Numbered from the stretch's first letter, positions 1 through 9,755 are shown. The stretch: 30,537 bases of DNA from Larix sibirica (GCA_004151065.3 NWUY0300043630.1:4734-35270), one strand, 5' to 3'. Translations and numbers: made by a program. Notes: generated from the sequence alone by a model not told the origin.

Positions 1-923
1 AGAGATTCAAACTGATTATTAACTGTTGCTGCCATTGAAGGTTTAGTACTACCTTCTCCCTGTGTCAACCTGGGATTATGTGCATTAGTCTCTGATACCA
101 CTCCTTTACCTTTGATTCTGATATTTTTTTTAGGCTGGGATGCTTTCTTCACCTGAGTCCATTGCTCTTCAGTGGAGTTCTTTGCATCTTCCTCCACCTT
201 CTTCTTGCAATTCCGTGCAAAGTGACCATAGCCGCGACAGTGTCGACATTTAAAAGGGAGCTGCTCATAGTCCAATTCTTGAATATGGACCCAATTAGCC
301 ATGGAAAGCTTAATGGATTCAGGTAGCCCCACTTCCAGGTCCACTTCAACGCATATTCTAGCGCAGGAGTACTGGTCCTTTATCTCGGCTCGGTTAATAT
401 ATCTCCTGAGGGCATTACCGATGGACTTTCGGGACTTCGGATTCCAACAGTGCAGAGGTAAATGGGGGAGACAGACCCAAACTAGAACAGCCGAGGGCAC
501 GTCCTGTGTCGGGGCAAAGTCTGGTGTCCAATTGTTTAAGTAGAGTCCCTGGGGGCCCATGAAATACGGACCATTTCTGAATATGAGGCTTCGGTCTTTT
601 ACATTATCAAATACAAATACAAAAAAGCCCTTACCAACAAGATAACTTCTGATATCTGTAGTGGCAAGGGGGCACCAATTTCTCTGCACCCAAGATTCCA
701 CAGCTCTGGGAGAAGGCCAGAGGCCAGTGAATTGTCCGATAAGCCCTCGTTCGACAAGATTCAGAGCTGCCCGACAGGATTCTTCAGGAGGAAGAGCAAC
801 CGTGGGTATACTGGCGAGCTTCTTGATGAATTTCTGTTGAGCTTCTGAGGCTGGTCGTTTGATTCCTGCAGTAATGAGATTTCGGAAGGCAGTGATCGAC
901 GGTGGGGGAGCCTCAGGGCCCAT
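1..923 (-). CDS. LINE ORF1 protein (DUF4283 + CCHC zinc knuckle), copy A, runs off the left edge
   Basis: Reading leftward from the ATG at 923, I translated this frame and saw no stop before the window edge, giving about 307 codons. The N-terminal part has the look of plant DUF4283 proteins, including LPHLPLHCWNP and ARICVEVDLEVGLPESIKL. A C-x2-C-x4-H-x4-C knuckle follows at about 198-240 (CRHCRGYGHFARNC), then a Lys-rich tail. In plant L1-like LINEs this protein precedes the endonuclease/RT ORF and is thought to bind element RNA. The frame extends upstream without an ATG to a stop at 987-989, so 923 is the first Met. The matching ORF2 would lie left of the window. A captured DUF4283 host gene is possible but less likely, given the second copy and shared 5' flank. 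Confidence 0.85.
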   Translation of the reverse strand, partial: MGPEAPPPSITAFRNLITAGIKRPASEAQQKFIKKLASIPTVALPPEESCRAALNLVERGLIGQFTGLWPSPRAVESWVQRNWCPLATTDIRSYLVGKGFFVFVFDNVKDRSLIFRNGPYFMGPQGLYLNNWTPDFAPTQDVPSAVLVWVCLPHLPLHCWNPKSRKSIGNALRRYINRAEIKDQYSCARICVEVDLEVGLPESIKLSMANWVHIQELDYEQLPFKCRHCRGYGHFARNCKKKVEEDAKNSTEEQWTQVKKASQPKKNIRIKGKGVVSETNAHNPRLTQGEGSTKPSMAATVNNQFES

Positions 924-1043
924 TGAGAGCACGACGGCCGCTACAAAAGAAAGATTCAGGATCGATGGAGGAATGTTGTAGCAAAATCACGCTCAGGGGT
1001 TTAAATTCGTTTCTTGGAGCCAAAATCGCATCCTAAAAAAAGT

Positions 1044-1122
1044 CCAATTCTTGAGGTGTAATTTTTTTTGGATGTGTAAAAAATTTAAGATAAAACAAAA
1101 AAATTACACCTCAAGAAATTGG
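1044..1122. repeat. Inverted repeat (about 25-bp arms, 28-bp loop)
   Basis: The left arm 1044-1068 (CTTGAGGTGTAATTTTTTT core) is the reverse complement of 1097-1122, with one single-base bulge. The loop is AT-rich. It lies between the 5' ends of two LINE ORF1 copies. It could be a small fold-back element or the scar of a rearrangement. No target duplication was identified. Confidence 0.7.
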
Positions 1123-1181
1123 ATCCCTCTCGGTGCTTGATAGATCCGGGTTTGAGATGGATCTACGCTGGTTAATTTAAA

Positions 1182-1182
1182 N
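1182..1182. other. Ambiguous base (N), possible assembly join
   Basis: This is the only non-ACGT base I noticed. It sits three bases before homology to copy A (from about 481) restarts at about 1185, so the duplicated layout here may partly reflect assembly. Confidence 0.9.
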
Positions 1183-1184
1183 CA

Positions 1185-1750
1185 TACTGGAACAGCCGAG
1201 GGCACGTCCTGTGTCAGGTCAAATTCTGGTGTCCAATTGTTTAAGTAGAGTCCCTAGGGGCCCATGAAGTACGATCCATTTCTGAAAATGAGGCTTCGGT
1301 CTTCTACATTATCAAATACAAATACAAAAAAACCCATACCAATAAGATAACTTCTGATATCTGCAGTGGCCAGAGGGCGCCAGTTCCTCTGCACCCAAGA
1401 TTCCACGGCTCTGGGAGATGGCCAAAGGCCAGTGAATTGTCCGATAAGCCCTCGTTCAGCAAGATTCAGAGCAGCCCGACAGGATTCTTTAGGAGGAAGA
1501 GCAACCGTGGGTATGTTGGCGAGCTTCTCGATGAATTTCTGCTGAACTTCTGATGCTGGTCATTTGGTTCCTACAGCAATGAGATTTCAGAAGGCAGTAA
1601 TCATTGGTGGGGGAGAGAAAGAGGCCTCAGGGCCCCCTCTAGATCCCATGAGTCACACGACGGCTGCTTCAAAGGAAAGACTCAGGAATGAAGGGGTAAT
1701 GGTGCAGTTGGTTCACGCTCAGGGTTTACTCGAATCTTGGAGCGAATGTT
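1185..1750 (-). pseudogene. LINE ORF1, copy B, truncated and broken, with its 5' leader
   Basis: This region matches about 481-1030 along its length, so it is a second copy of the same LINE 5' end and ORF1. The corresponding ATG is at 1649. In that frame there are stops at 1560-1562 (TGA) and 1254-1256 (TAG, where copy A has CAG). It ends abruptly at about 1185, inside DUF4283 and before the zinc knuckle. The 5' end of the homology, about 1745-1750, abuts E1 linker sequence, so this LINE appears to have inserted in E1. I did not find its target duplication. Confidence 0.8.
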
Positions 1751-2208
1751 TTTTTGAAAAACATCATCCGCCTTATAGCTGCCTTCTTTGGCTTGTCCAC
1801 TGTACCAATATTAACTTTATATAGTTTTAGAGGCTGTGTGTAAAGTGCTATAGTTTCTTCTGGTTTTGTTTGCTATACTTCCCAGGATCCTTCTGACTCT
1901 TTGAAGCTTAAATGCTACAAATGTTCTAGTTCATCTCGGTTTGACTCTTGGTCTACCTTTGTGCAACAGAGAGAGATTTCCACTTCCGAAATTGAGAAGG
2001 TCTTATCTAGAGTTACTTGGTGGGAAAGACATATATACGAGTTTCCCACTTTCCACAACTGATCTATGAATAATGTTCCTCTTATTGCATTTAGTGCTTT
2101 TGTGACCGAATCCTTGGTTGTAGAAAAGGAAAAATCTTGGCAAAATTGAGCGCACATATTCTTCCAACATTCGATTTGTCATCTTGTTTCCTCATGCAAG
2201 TACCAAGC
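1751..2208 (-). pseudogene. E1 fragment: end of second gag-like module and linker
   Basis: Starting next to the E2 target duplication, the minus strand reads AWYLHEETR, a stop, then about 80 codons (2157-1915) including CAQFCQDFSF and LNAIRGTLFIDQ. Further on, PLKLYKVNIGT appears near 1800-1830. The first part continues the E1 frame that ends at 9761 on the far side of E2. In similar plant polyproteins this stretch lies between the ARWWATH module and RT. It stops where LINE copy B begins. The assignment rests on frame continuity and remembered family resemblance. Confidence 0.65.
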
Positions 2209-2213
2209 CTTAG
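2209..2213. repeat. Target-site duplication of E2, left copy (CTTAG)
   Basis: The five bases immediately outside the left LTR are identical to 9756-9760 just outside the right LTR. Five bases is the usual duplication size for Ty3/gypsy integrases. Confidence 0.8.
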
Positions 2214-3063
2214 TGATACAGGAGCATCCGCTGCAAACCATTGGATCGATTAGGAAAGAAACACACACCGAGAAGGAGGGTCTCCAATGGGCAAGATTAA
2301 TATGTTGAATGATCACAACCGTTGGAGGAAAGGAGATCTTGTGATTCCCTCCATGGGAAAATTCATGCCACACTCAGCTAAGCTATCTGCCAATGATCCA
2401 AATGGAATCTGGAAAATACATGTAAATTTTGAATTTGACATTTATGTCATCCCACGAATAAATTTACGGTAAAATGGAGTGTGGATTTAGTTTGGTTTAG
2501 AAGTTAATGAGGGGGGGAATGAGTGGCACCCTTTGGGTGAAGCCCACTCCATTTGTATTAAGTCCATAAAAGCTTCATTAAATAATTAAGTGAGGAGGAA
2601 GTTTTTATTGTATGGTCAATTAAAGAAATTCATTAATGTGAAGGGATTTTTGGGAAAATCCGTAAGGAATCTTGGAGAAGAATAGCGAGGGGAGATAGTA
2701 GTTTTTGGCCCCAAAAAAAGGAACATAAAAGCCAATGGAGAGAAAAGAAGGAAGGCATAGTGGATAAGAGGAGATGTATAATTTTTCTGGGTTTAATATT
2801 TTTCATGAAGATAATCCCTGCCTGAGACTAAGACCAGGAGGGCGATCTTAAAATTTTTATTTTCACTGTAACTTTGGATAGTTACAGTTTTCCCAAGCTT
2901 GTGAATGTAAATTACAATTTTTGAGTTTTACTAGAAAGAGGAGCAATTAAAAATGGCTCCCTATGTTTAATTACATGGCTAATGTGTTTAAATTGAGTTG
3001 TGCATTCTGATATTTGTAACCTGAAGTATTCTAGTTGTGTTTGAAGCCTACAGGTCTGGATTA
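2214..3063 (+). repeat. E2 5' LTR (850 bp)
   Basis: It aligns along its length with 9017-9755. It starts TGATACAGGAGCATCC (right copy TGATGTAGGAGCATCC) and ends in GATTA where the right copy ends in CACCA. The boundaries were chosen because they put CTTAG on both outer sides and leave four bases before the PBS. It keeps about 110 bp (about 2706-2815) absent from the right LTR. Confidence 0.85.
2724..2731 (+). promoter_or_regulatory. Possible TATA box of E2 (CATAAAAG)
   Basis: This TATA-like motif lies in the middle of the 5' LTR, where an LTR promoter is expected. It falls inside the segment deleted from the right LTR. It is a motif match only. Confidence 0.35.
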
Positions 3064-3067
3064 GGTT

Positions 3068-3085
3068 TGGTATCAAAGCAGGAGT
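3068..3085 (+). other. E2 primer binding site (initiator tRNA-Met type)
   Basis: TGGTATCAAAGCAGGAGT starts four bases after the LTR end. Plant LTR elements primed by initiator tRNA-Met have TGGTATCAGAGC at this spot, so this copy carries at least one substitution. Confidence 0.8.
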
Positions 3086-3316
3086 GTCTTGTTGAAGGGA
3101 ACAATTCTAGCTGGGAGAAGAGATGGGTAGAATTGTTCTAGGAAAAATTTACAGTTCCAACAAAGGGATTTGTTGGGTAGAACTGTAAGGAGGGTAATTT
3201 GAGACGAGGAGATAATGGCAAATATAGGAGGAGTTCATGTGAATTGGAGAGGCAAAATGTGATGTGGTGTTGCTGCCGATGGTATGAATTAGGCATTAAG
3301 AGCTATTCATGAAAGA

Positions 3317-4290
3317 TTGGAAGCCATAGAAACAGTTCAACAGAGAGGAGTTGTAGTTGAATATTATGATAGGAGTGATGAAGAAGTGGAAGCTGAGAAT
3401 CCACAGAAGGAAGTTGAGGCAGTTGAGAGCCCAGAAGAAAGAATTATTAAGGCCTTGACATATTTGAGGGGAAAACCCAAAATGGAAACACCTACCTATT
3501 CAAGAAGTTTGAAGCTAGAGGAGCTGATTGACTGTATTAGAGATATGGAAAAATTATTCGACATGGAGCAGGTTGAGGACCCTGAAAGAGTGAATATGGT
3601 TGGCATGAAGTTGAAGGGACATGCATCCTTATGGTGGGATACTGTGCAGCTTGAAATACAGAGAAAAGGCAAAGATAAAATCAAGAATTGGGATAGAATG
3701 GTACCTAAATTGAAAGGTAAATTTTTGCTTGCTAACGATACTTTGAATTTATATAGGAAGCTACAGAATCTTAGGAAAAAATAAATGACTGTTAAGGAGT
3801 ACATAGAGGAAGTTTATAGACTATCTATTAGATTCAGGCACAGTGATGAAGGGGAAGAAGCTGTAGCAAGGTATATTAATGGACTGAGGTATGCCATACA
3901 AGATGAATTGAATATTGTACGAATTAGGACAGTGGGGTAAGCATACCAACTTGCTTTAAAGGTAGAAGAGAAACTGTCTAAGAAGAATTCAAGTGCAAGA
4001 GGGAAAGTAGTTGTTAGAGGTAGGGGAAGAAATATCTCAGGAAGAGGACATAGCAATGGAACTAAGGTGGAATAAAGTAGCAGTGAAAGGGATACAACCC
4101 AGGAGTTTAGAAGAAGCAATTAGTCCTATAGGGCCAAAGCGAGTTATAGAGGAAATACAAACCCTAGAGTTAGAAGAGCTGGGAGATCATTAGTGATTTT
4201 CTGCAAGTGTCAAACACTAGGACACAAAGCCTAAGAATTCCCTGAAAGCCTGCATACTATCAAGAAGCCATAGACTAGGACCCATGTTGC
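3317..4290 (+). pseudogene. E2 gag (capsid/nucleocapsid), broken
   Basis: The first open part (3317-3784, 155 aa) has an acidic N-terminus, then a Retrotrans_gag-like core at residues about 60-150 (RVNMVGMKLKGHASLWWD and KLKGKFLL). A stop at 3782-3784 interrupts it and the same frame carries on (VKEYIEEVYRLSIRF). More stops follow near 3938 and 4072. Near 4202-4240 there is a decayed nucleocapsid knuckle (CKCQTLGHKA, stop, EF) whose last Cys is Phe. Gag would form the particle and bind element RNA. There are 250 bp of leader between PBS and the first ATG, with no ORF. Confidence 0.8.
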
Positions 4291-4333
4291 TCAAAGAGAT
4301 GAAAGTAAAGTTGGATCCATAGTTGGAGATAAT

Positions 4334-4891
4334 ATGGATGTAGCTAAACTAGAAGTTGGAGAGAGCTTGATGTTCAGAAGAATTCTATTGAAACCAGGAA
4401 ACGAGTCCCTGAAAAAAGAACCAGACCAAAGGAAGTCCATCTTCAGGACCAGATGCAAAATTGGAGGTAAGTGTTATTCTTTAATTGTAGATGGAGGGAG
4501 TACTAAAAATATAGTGTCAACATAAGTTATAGATAGATTAAAATTGAATTGCAAACCACATCCCGAGGCTTATAGAGTCTCATGGTTGCAAAAGGGGTAC
4601 CATGTCACAGTTTCCCAAATGTGTTTAATTAATTTTAAGATGGGAAACTATCATGATAGTGTGCTATGTGATGTAGTACCGATGGATGCTTGCTATTCAT
4701 TGTTGGGTAGGCCATGGCAGTATGATAGAAAAATTGTGTGTGATGGGGTTAAGGATACTTTTCTGATTGAAAAGGATGGAAGGCAAACTTTGATGCTGCC
4801 TTTCAAGGATGAAAAAGGAGAAATCAACAATAACAATCATTATTCTAATAGGAGGATAATGTTATGTTCAACACAAGCATTTATAATATAA
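4334..4891 (+). pseudogene. E2 aspartic protease, broken
   Basis: The frame at 4334-4525 contains LIVDGGSTKNIVST, with the catalytic Asp at 4490-4492, then a stop at 4523-4525. The same frame resumes at 4544-4891 with VVPMDACYSLLGRPWQYDR, the downstream hydrophobic-Leu-Gly-Arg block of gypsy proteases. The site reads DGG rather than the common DSG/DTG; plant gypsy elements often have this, so it may not be damage. The protease would cut gag-pol. Confidence 0.8.
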
Positions 4892-5017
4892 GAAAGAAAG
4901 GTTAATTATTGTTTTGCTAGTATACCTAAAGGTTTGAGTCTAGATGAAAAGGGAGTTGATATTCCAATATAAGTGAAGGGAATGTTGGTTGAATATAAGG
5001 ACATTATTTCATAGGAG

Positions 5018-5647
5018 ATGGAAAAAGGATTGCCACCTATGAGAAGCATTTCTCATCAAATTGAATTCATTCCCAGATATAGTTTACCAAACAAAGCACC
5101 ACATAGAATGACACCAGCTGAAAATGAAGAGTTAAATAGGCAAGTGCATGAGCTATTGGAAAGAGGATTGATCATGGAGAGCTTGATCCCATGTGTAGTA
5201 CCTGCTGTAATTGCACTTAAGAAATGGGGAGAATGGAGAATGTGCATTGATTCTAGAGCTATCAATCGGATAACCATTAAGTACAGGTTTCCCTTACCAA
5301 CAATGGATGACCTCATGGATTACTTAAGTGGAGCAAGTTATTTTACTAAAATTGACTTAACAAGTGGCTATCGTCAAATAAGAATTCGTGAAGGAAATGA
5401 GTGGAAAACAACTTTTAAAACAAAAGAAGGACTTTTTGAATGGTTGGTTATGCCATTTGGCTTAACAAATGCTCCAAGTACTTCTATGAGGCTAATGAAC
5501 GAAGTGTTGAAGTCTTATCTTGGTAAATTTGTGGTGGTTTACCTAGATGACATTCTGATTTTCAGTCAAACAACATATGAACATCTTAAACATTTGAGAC
5601 AGGTATTAGAAAAGATGAAACACGAAAAGTTGCTCATAAACCTGTAA
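5018..5647 (+). pseudogene. E2 reverse transcriptase, broken
   Basis: About 210 codons are open. Visible motifs in order are the entry block (HRMTPAENEELNRQV), WRMCIDSRAINRITIKYRFP, the first catalytic Asp in TKIDLTSGYRQIRI, the MPFGLTNAPSTSMRLMN block and YLDD at 5540-5551 in VVYLDDILIFS. The catalytic residues are present. A stop at 5645-5647 ends it before the thumb, which continues in the next open frame. The polypeptide is also cut from the protease by earlier stops, so no full polyprotein can be made. Confidence 0.9.
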
Positions 5648-5659
5648 AAGTGTACTTTC

Positions 5660-6277
5660 ATGAAGGAGGAGTTAGTATTTCTTAGGTGTGTCATTTCCCA
5701 AGAAGGCTTAAAAATGTATCTTGAAAAAATTAAAGCGATATTGGAATGGCTTGTTCCTAAGAGTACATTTGAAGTGCAAAGTTTCCTTGGATTGGATAGA
5801 TTTTACAAGAAGTTCATAAGGAATTTCGGTGGGATATGTGCGCCATTGACCACTTGCATGAGGAAAGGAGAATTCAAATGGAGTGCTACTACACAAAAGG
5901 GATTTGAACTATTGAAGGAGAAGGTTACTGGTAGACCGGTTTTGGCCTTTCCAAACTTTGACAAATTCTTTCAGGTTGATTGTGATGCTAGTATAACAAC
6001 TATTGGAGCATTATCGAGTCAAGAGGGAAGGCCAATTGCTTTCTTCAGTGATAAATTAAAGGAATCCAAACATAAATATTTTGTTTATGACCAAGAATTA
6101 TATGCTATTGTTCAAGTATTAAAGAAGTGGAGGCATTACTTGCTGCCCAAAGAATTTGTTCTCTACACCGACCATCAAGCATTAAGATATTTGAACAACC
6201 GGTCTAAATTGAATCAAAGACACATGAAATGGGTGGAGTTTATGCAAAATTATACCTTTGTATTGAAACATAGGTAA
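5660..6277 (+). pseudogene. E2 RT thumb/connection and RNase H, broken
   Basis: The frame starts with the thumb and connection (EVQSFLGLDRFYKKFIRNF). RNase H follows with FQVDCDASITTIGALSSQ (first catalytic Asp), the Glu in YDQELYAIVQVLKKWRHYL and the Asp in VLYTDHQALRYL. A stop near 6275 follows VLKHR. The next segment reads VADALSSR, the normal end of gypsy RNase H before integrase. It would degrade RNA in the RNA-DNA hybrid during reverse transcription. Confidence 0.88.
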
Positions 6278-6292
6278 AGGAAATAAAATAGA

Positions 6293-6718
6293 GTGGCAGA
6301 TGCTTTGAGTAGTAGATCAACCTTGTTGTCTACTATGACAGTGGAAGTCACAGGATTAGAAGAGCTGAAGAGTTTATATGAAGAAGACCCAGATTTCATT
6401 GAGGTTTGGAGAGCATGCAAGGAGCCATGGAATTGTGATAGAACTCCATACTTAGATTACTTCATTCAGGAAGGATTTCTCTTTAAGAACCATCAGTTAC
6501 GTATTCCAGGAGGATCTATGAGAGAAAATTTAATTAGGGAGTTGCATAATGGAGGATTGAGCTGGCATTTTGGCATCGACAAAACCAAAGCATTAGTGGA
6601 GGAGCGTTATTATTGGCCAAGAATGACTAAAGATATTAAGAAATGGGTTTCACATTGTAGAATTTTCCAACATGCAAAGGGAAAGAGTCAAAATATTGGG
6701 AAATTTTTCACTAGCTAG
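6293..6718 (+). pseudogene. E2 integrase N-terminal zinc-binding domain, truncated
   Basis: After ADALSSR the frame holds an integrase H2C2 region: HNGGLSWHFGIDKTKALVEE, YYWPRMTKDIKKWV, then CRIFQHAKGKSQN. The two His and the first Cys (6656-6658) are present. The second Cys of C-x2-C is Phe. Soon after, at GKFFTS and a stop (6716-6718), similarity ends. The D,D-35-E catalytic core that should follow is absent. Confidence 0.85.
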
Positions 6719-7150
6719 GTTTTGATTGATAAGGTACTATAAACAAGCCAAAGATGGGAAAGAAAGAACAGAAAGCCTCTAAAGAACCTAAAAAAAGGAC
6801 CTAAAAGAGTCAGCAAGATTAAGAACAACTCAGGAAAAATCAAAGGTTGAGCAAGTTTTTTTTTTTAAACAACTGTAACCTATAGGAGTACATGCAAGTG
6901 TATATTTTGCAAACTACGTGTGGCATGCAACTATCTAGACAACCATTGGCGCGTCGGCTAGGAACATGCGACTGTAAGTGTTACCATTCATCCGTCTGTC
7001 TTGAGAAATCAAAAAATAAAGAGGCCAACCCAAATTCAAAGGTCAAGGATCAGACTGAGGATTCAAAACCCATGTAGACTCTATAAAAGACACAAATCAA
7101 TCACCCAAATTGGAAGAATTAAACAATAAACCCCAAAGAAAACATGATTC

Positions 7151-7169
7151 TTCCTAGCAGAGTCGCCAA
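7151..7169 (-). other. Possible primer binding site of the inserted LTR fragment
   Basis: TTGGCGACTCTGCTAGGAA on the minus strand directly follows an LTR-like end. The string resembles PBS sequences of some plant gypsy elements. I recall the pattern but cannot name the tRNA with certainty. Confidence 0.45.
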
Positions 7170-7827
7170 TTTTGTTGTAAGGAAAACTATCCTATGACTG
7201 GGGTTGAGGTCACCAACATACTAAGTTAATTAAATTGGAGATCTTAGGTTGTGCATACAAAAAAATAGGGTTTGGATACAAACAAAGTTGAACTATGAGT
7301 TTTAAGTTTGAAAATATGTACCTTATTTATGTAGGTCGATACAAGCTTTAATAACTCCTGAACTCTGATTCCTATCCTTGAATCTCTTGATTTGAATACC
7401 TGAAAAACACAACCAATACCTTCCTCAAAAATCTTTTGGCTACAATAAAATAATTACAAATTAAGAAAAAAATGCAAACATAAACATGAACATATACATT
7501 TAATCTCAACATAAAAGCATAATCATTTCATTAAATGAGCAACAAACATAATTCAACTAAGGAAAAGACATCTTGCTTTTATTGATTAATAGCAATAAGT
7601 ACAAATATAACTTGTAACTTCTTAGGCACCTCACAAAACCTTGATCTAGGTCTCCTTGCTTCTCTTCTCCACAAACTCAAACATTCTCCACAAACTCAAA
7701 CAATCTCCAGGTGTAATAGGACATGGATGTCTCATGCACACAACCAAAGGAATGGAGAAAGCATATGTTCTTCCAACATTACTCTCTTAATGGGAAAAAA
7801 AGGTCCTCTCTTGGTCAATCCTACTTG

Positions 7828-7836
7828 CTTTTATAG
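7828..7836 (-). promoter_or_regulatory. TATA box in the inserted LTR (CTATAAAAG)
   Basis: A good TATA match on the minus strand, about 650 bases upstream of the LTR end. The position suits an LTR promoter. Confidence 0.45.
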
Positions 7837-8230
7837 TGGGAAAGGATAATCCATTGAATGAAAGGTAGTTGTAACTAATGGGGGAAGTTATCAAGAACTA
7901 CCCCAACTGCTCCATATTCGATTTTATTTTTTATTTTTCGAATTTAATGAGCAACATGCTAGTGGGAAGCATGAAGGTTGCGCGTGACACACAATTCAAC
8001 CAATTACAAGTTGTGCGTGCATCTTTTTATTGAACACGCAGGTGGAAAACCATATGCTAGTGCGTGACACGCAGTATGTCATGACCACCAGTCGTGTGTT
8101 AGTCTCAATTTAAGTTTAACAAATCAAGAGTGTTGGAGAAACATAAAATGATCTAAGCCATGGAAATGAGTATCAAATCAAGGCTCTTCCATCCATAATG
8201 TCCTTTTGTGTGAGTGAGAGATTCAATGTT

Positions 8231-8830
8231 GTCACAGACAAAGAAGTGTCGATTTGACTTATAACAATAGGTGAAAGACCAGGACATTAGCTGAATTTGC
8301 ATACAATAATTCAGTTAATTAGTCTACAGGAAAAAGACCATTTCATATTGTTAATGGAAGGTCACCAAGGGGAGTGGTAGACTTGGCATAATTGTCGGAG
8401 AAAAGCCAAAATAGTGTTGATGTTGAATATTTTGTAGAACACATGAAAGAAGTTCATGAACAGGCATATAAGAAATTGCAGAAAAGCAGCGAACAATATA
8501 AGCACAAGGATGATGTAAAAAGAAGGCTTAAATTCTTTGAGTAAGGAGAATTAGTATATATTGGCACATTTGAGGAAATAAAGGTTTCCGAGGGGAACAT
8601 AAACCAAACTGAAAATGAAGAAAATTGGCCCATGTAAAATTGTGAAGAAAATTTCTAATAATGCCTGTGTTTTAGAGCTGCCAACAAAATTGGACATTTC
8701 ACCCATTTTCAACGTTGTCGATTTATATGATTACCATGAAAGATTAACTGAAGAGGATGATGACTGTATTGTTGATTGGAAGGAACAAATTCCTGAGCGT
8801 GAAAGCCGAAGAAATTTCAGAAATTTTTGA
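8231..8830 (+). pseudogene. E2 integrase C-terminal region (end of core, GPY/F-like module), broken
   Basis: Similarity to integrase resumes with AEFAYNNSVN, a stop, then STGKRPFHIVNGRSPRG (about 8292-8380), the end of a gypsy integrase core. Then comes HMKEVHEQAYKKLQKSS and the RRLKFFE-stop-GELVYI block. The open stretch 8615-8830 has MKKIGPCKIVKKISNNACVL, the GPY/F-type module, and LDISPIFNVVDLYDYH. Several frameshifts and stops occur before 8615. It would help bind DNA ends in a functional element. Confidence 0.8.
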
Positions 8831-9016
8831 TGAAAGAATAGTGGGAAGAATGAGAAGCCAAAAGACAAAGGAGTATTTATTTTATTGTAAAGGAAAAGGG
8901 TTTGAGGACGCTACTTGGATCTTAGAAGCTAAGGTAGAACATGTTACACAGTTCACCCGCCAAGATAGTGATGATGTCATGAACGAGAGTTCACTTATCT
9001 TTATATTGGAGGGAAT
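8757..9016 (+). pseudogene. E2 chromodomain
   Basis: In the frame from 8757, residues about 18-66 read as a chromodomain: EEISEIFDERIVGRMRS, then TKEYLFYCKGKGFEDATWIL and a short helix EAKVEHVTQF. Chromodomains fused to integrase are thought to steer chromoviruses to particular chromatin. The usual Trp in the W-K-G strand is replaced (YCKG), so the methyl-lysine cage looks incomplete. The frame is shifted relative to the integrase end at about 8800. It runs on into the 3' LTR. Confidence 0.75.
9008..9016 (+). other. E2 polypurine tract
   Basis: GGAGGGAAT lies directly before the TG of the right LTR, where the plus-strand primer of LTR retrotransposons belongs. Confidence 0.65.
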
Positions 9017-9755
9017 TGATGTAGGAGCATCCGCTATGGACCATCGGGATCGATCGCGAAAGAAACACACACTAAGGAGGGCCGCCAATGACCAAGATTA
9101 ATCCACCGTATGATCACAACCGTTGGAGGCAAGTAGATCTTGTGATTTCTGCCATGGGAAAAGTCACGCCAATATTAACTTAGCTATGCTATCTGCCAAG
9201 ATCCATATTGAATCACGAGAATAAATGTAAATTTTGAATTTGACGTTTATGTCATCCCGTGAATAATTTTACGACAAAATGGAGGCTGGATTAAGTTTGG
9301 TTTAGAAGTTAATGAGGGGGGAATGCGTGGCACCCTTTGGGTGAAGCCCGCTCCATTTGAATTAAGTCGATAAAAGCTTCATTAATAATTAAGTGGGGCA
9401 AATTTTTTTACCGTATGGTCAATTAAAGAAATTCATTAATGTGAAGGGATTTTCGGGAAAATTCATAGGGAAGCTTGGAGAAGAATAGCGAGGGGAGATA
9501 GTAGTTATTCTGCCTGAGACTAAGACAAGGGGGGTGATATTAAATTTTTTATTTTCACTGTAACTTTGGACAATTACAGTTTTCCCAAGCTTGTGAATGT
9601 AAATTACAATTTCTAAGTTTTACTAGAAAGAGGAGCAATTAAAAGTGGCTCCTTATGTTTAGTTACACTGCTGATGTCTTTAAATTGAGCCGTGCATTAT
9701 GATATTTGCAAACTATAGTATTCTAGTTGCGTTTGACACTTGCAGGTCTACACCA
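9017..9755 (+). repeat. E2 3' LTR (739 bp)
   Basis: It aligns with 2214-3063 over its whole length, apart from one deletion of about 110 bp near 9505-9510. It starts TGATGTAGGAGC and ends CACCA, followed by CTTAG. Confidence 0.85.

Larger units (their letters stand above)
6719..8230 (-). mobile_element. LTR, PBS and leader fragment of another LTR retrotransposon replacing the E2 integrase core
   Basis: No coding similarity to integrase is seen here, whereas it is clear on both sides. On the minus strand an LTR-like body lies to the right of about 7173-7176, with a TATA motif near 7832, and ends in CA. Six or so bases later comes TTGGCGACTCTGCTAGGAA (7151-7169), which resembles primer sites of some plant Ty3/gypsy elements. 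Leader-like non-coding DNA follows toward 6720. The LTR start is uncertain (about 8004-8121). I see only one LTR and no coding region, so this is a truncated insertion, perhaps accompanied by deletion. Confidence 0.5.
2214..9755 (+). mobile_element. E2: Ty3/gypsy chromovirus, defective, inserted in E1
   Basis: The element has two direct-repeat LTRs (2214-3063, 9017-9755), a PBS right after the left LTR and a polypurine tract before the right LTR. The order is gag, protease, RT, RNase H, integrase and C-terminal chromodomain, which defines plant chromoviruses. CTTAG flanks both sides. All coding regions are broken by stops, and the integrase core is replaced by foreign DNA (about 6719-8230). 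It cannot move on its own. Removing it makes the flanking E1 gag-like frame contiguous. Confidence 0.9.

Noticed and set aside
301-543. Plus-strand frame of 80 codons
   Set aside because: It is antisense to the DUF4283 frame at 1-923, which carries clear domain motifs.
2214-3052. E2 LTR ending at CA 3051-3052 (and 9743-9744)
   Set aside because: That end gives no matching flanking duplication; extending to 3063/9755 gives CTTAG on both sides and better spacing to the PBS.
3068-3085. tRNA gene fragment
   Set aside because: It matches only the tRNA 3' end and sits directly after an LTR, so it is a primer binding site.
6892-7077. Plus-strand frame of 61 codons
   Set aside because: It lies in the leader-like part of the inserted LTR fragment and has no recognisable content.
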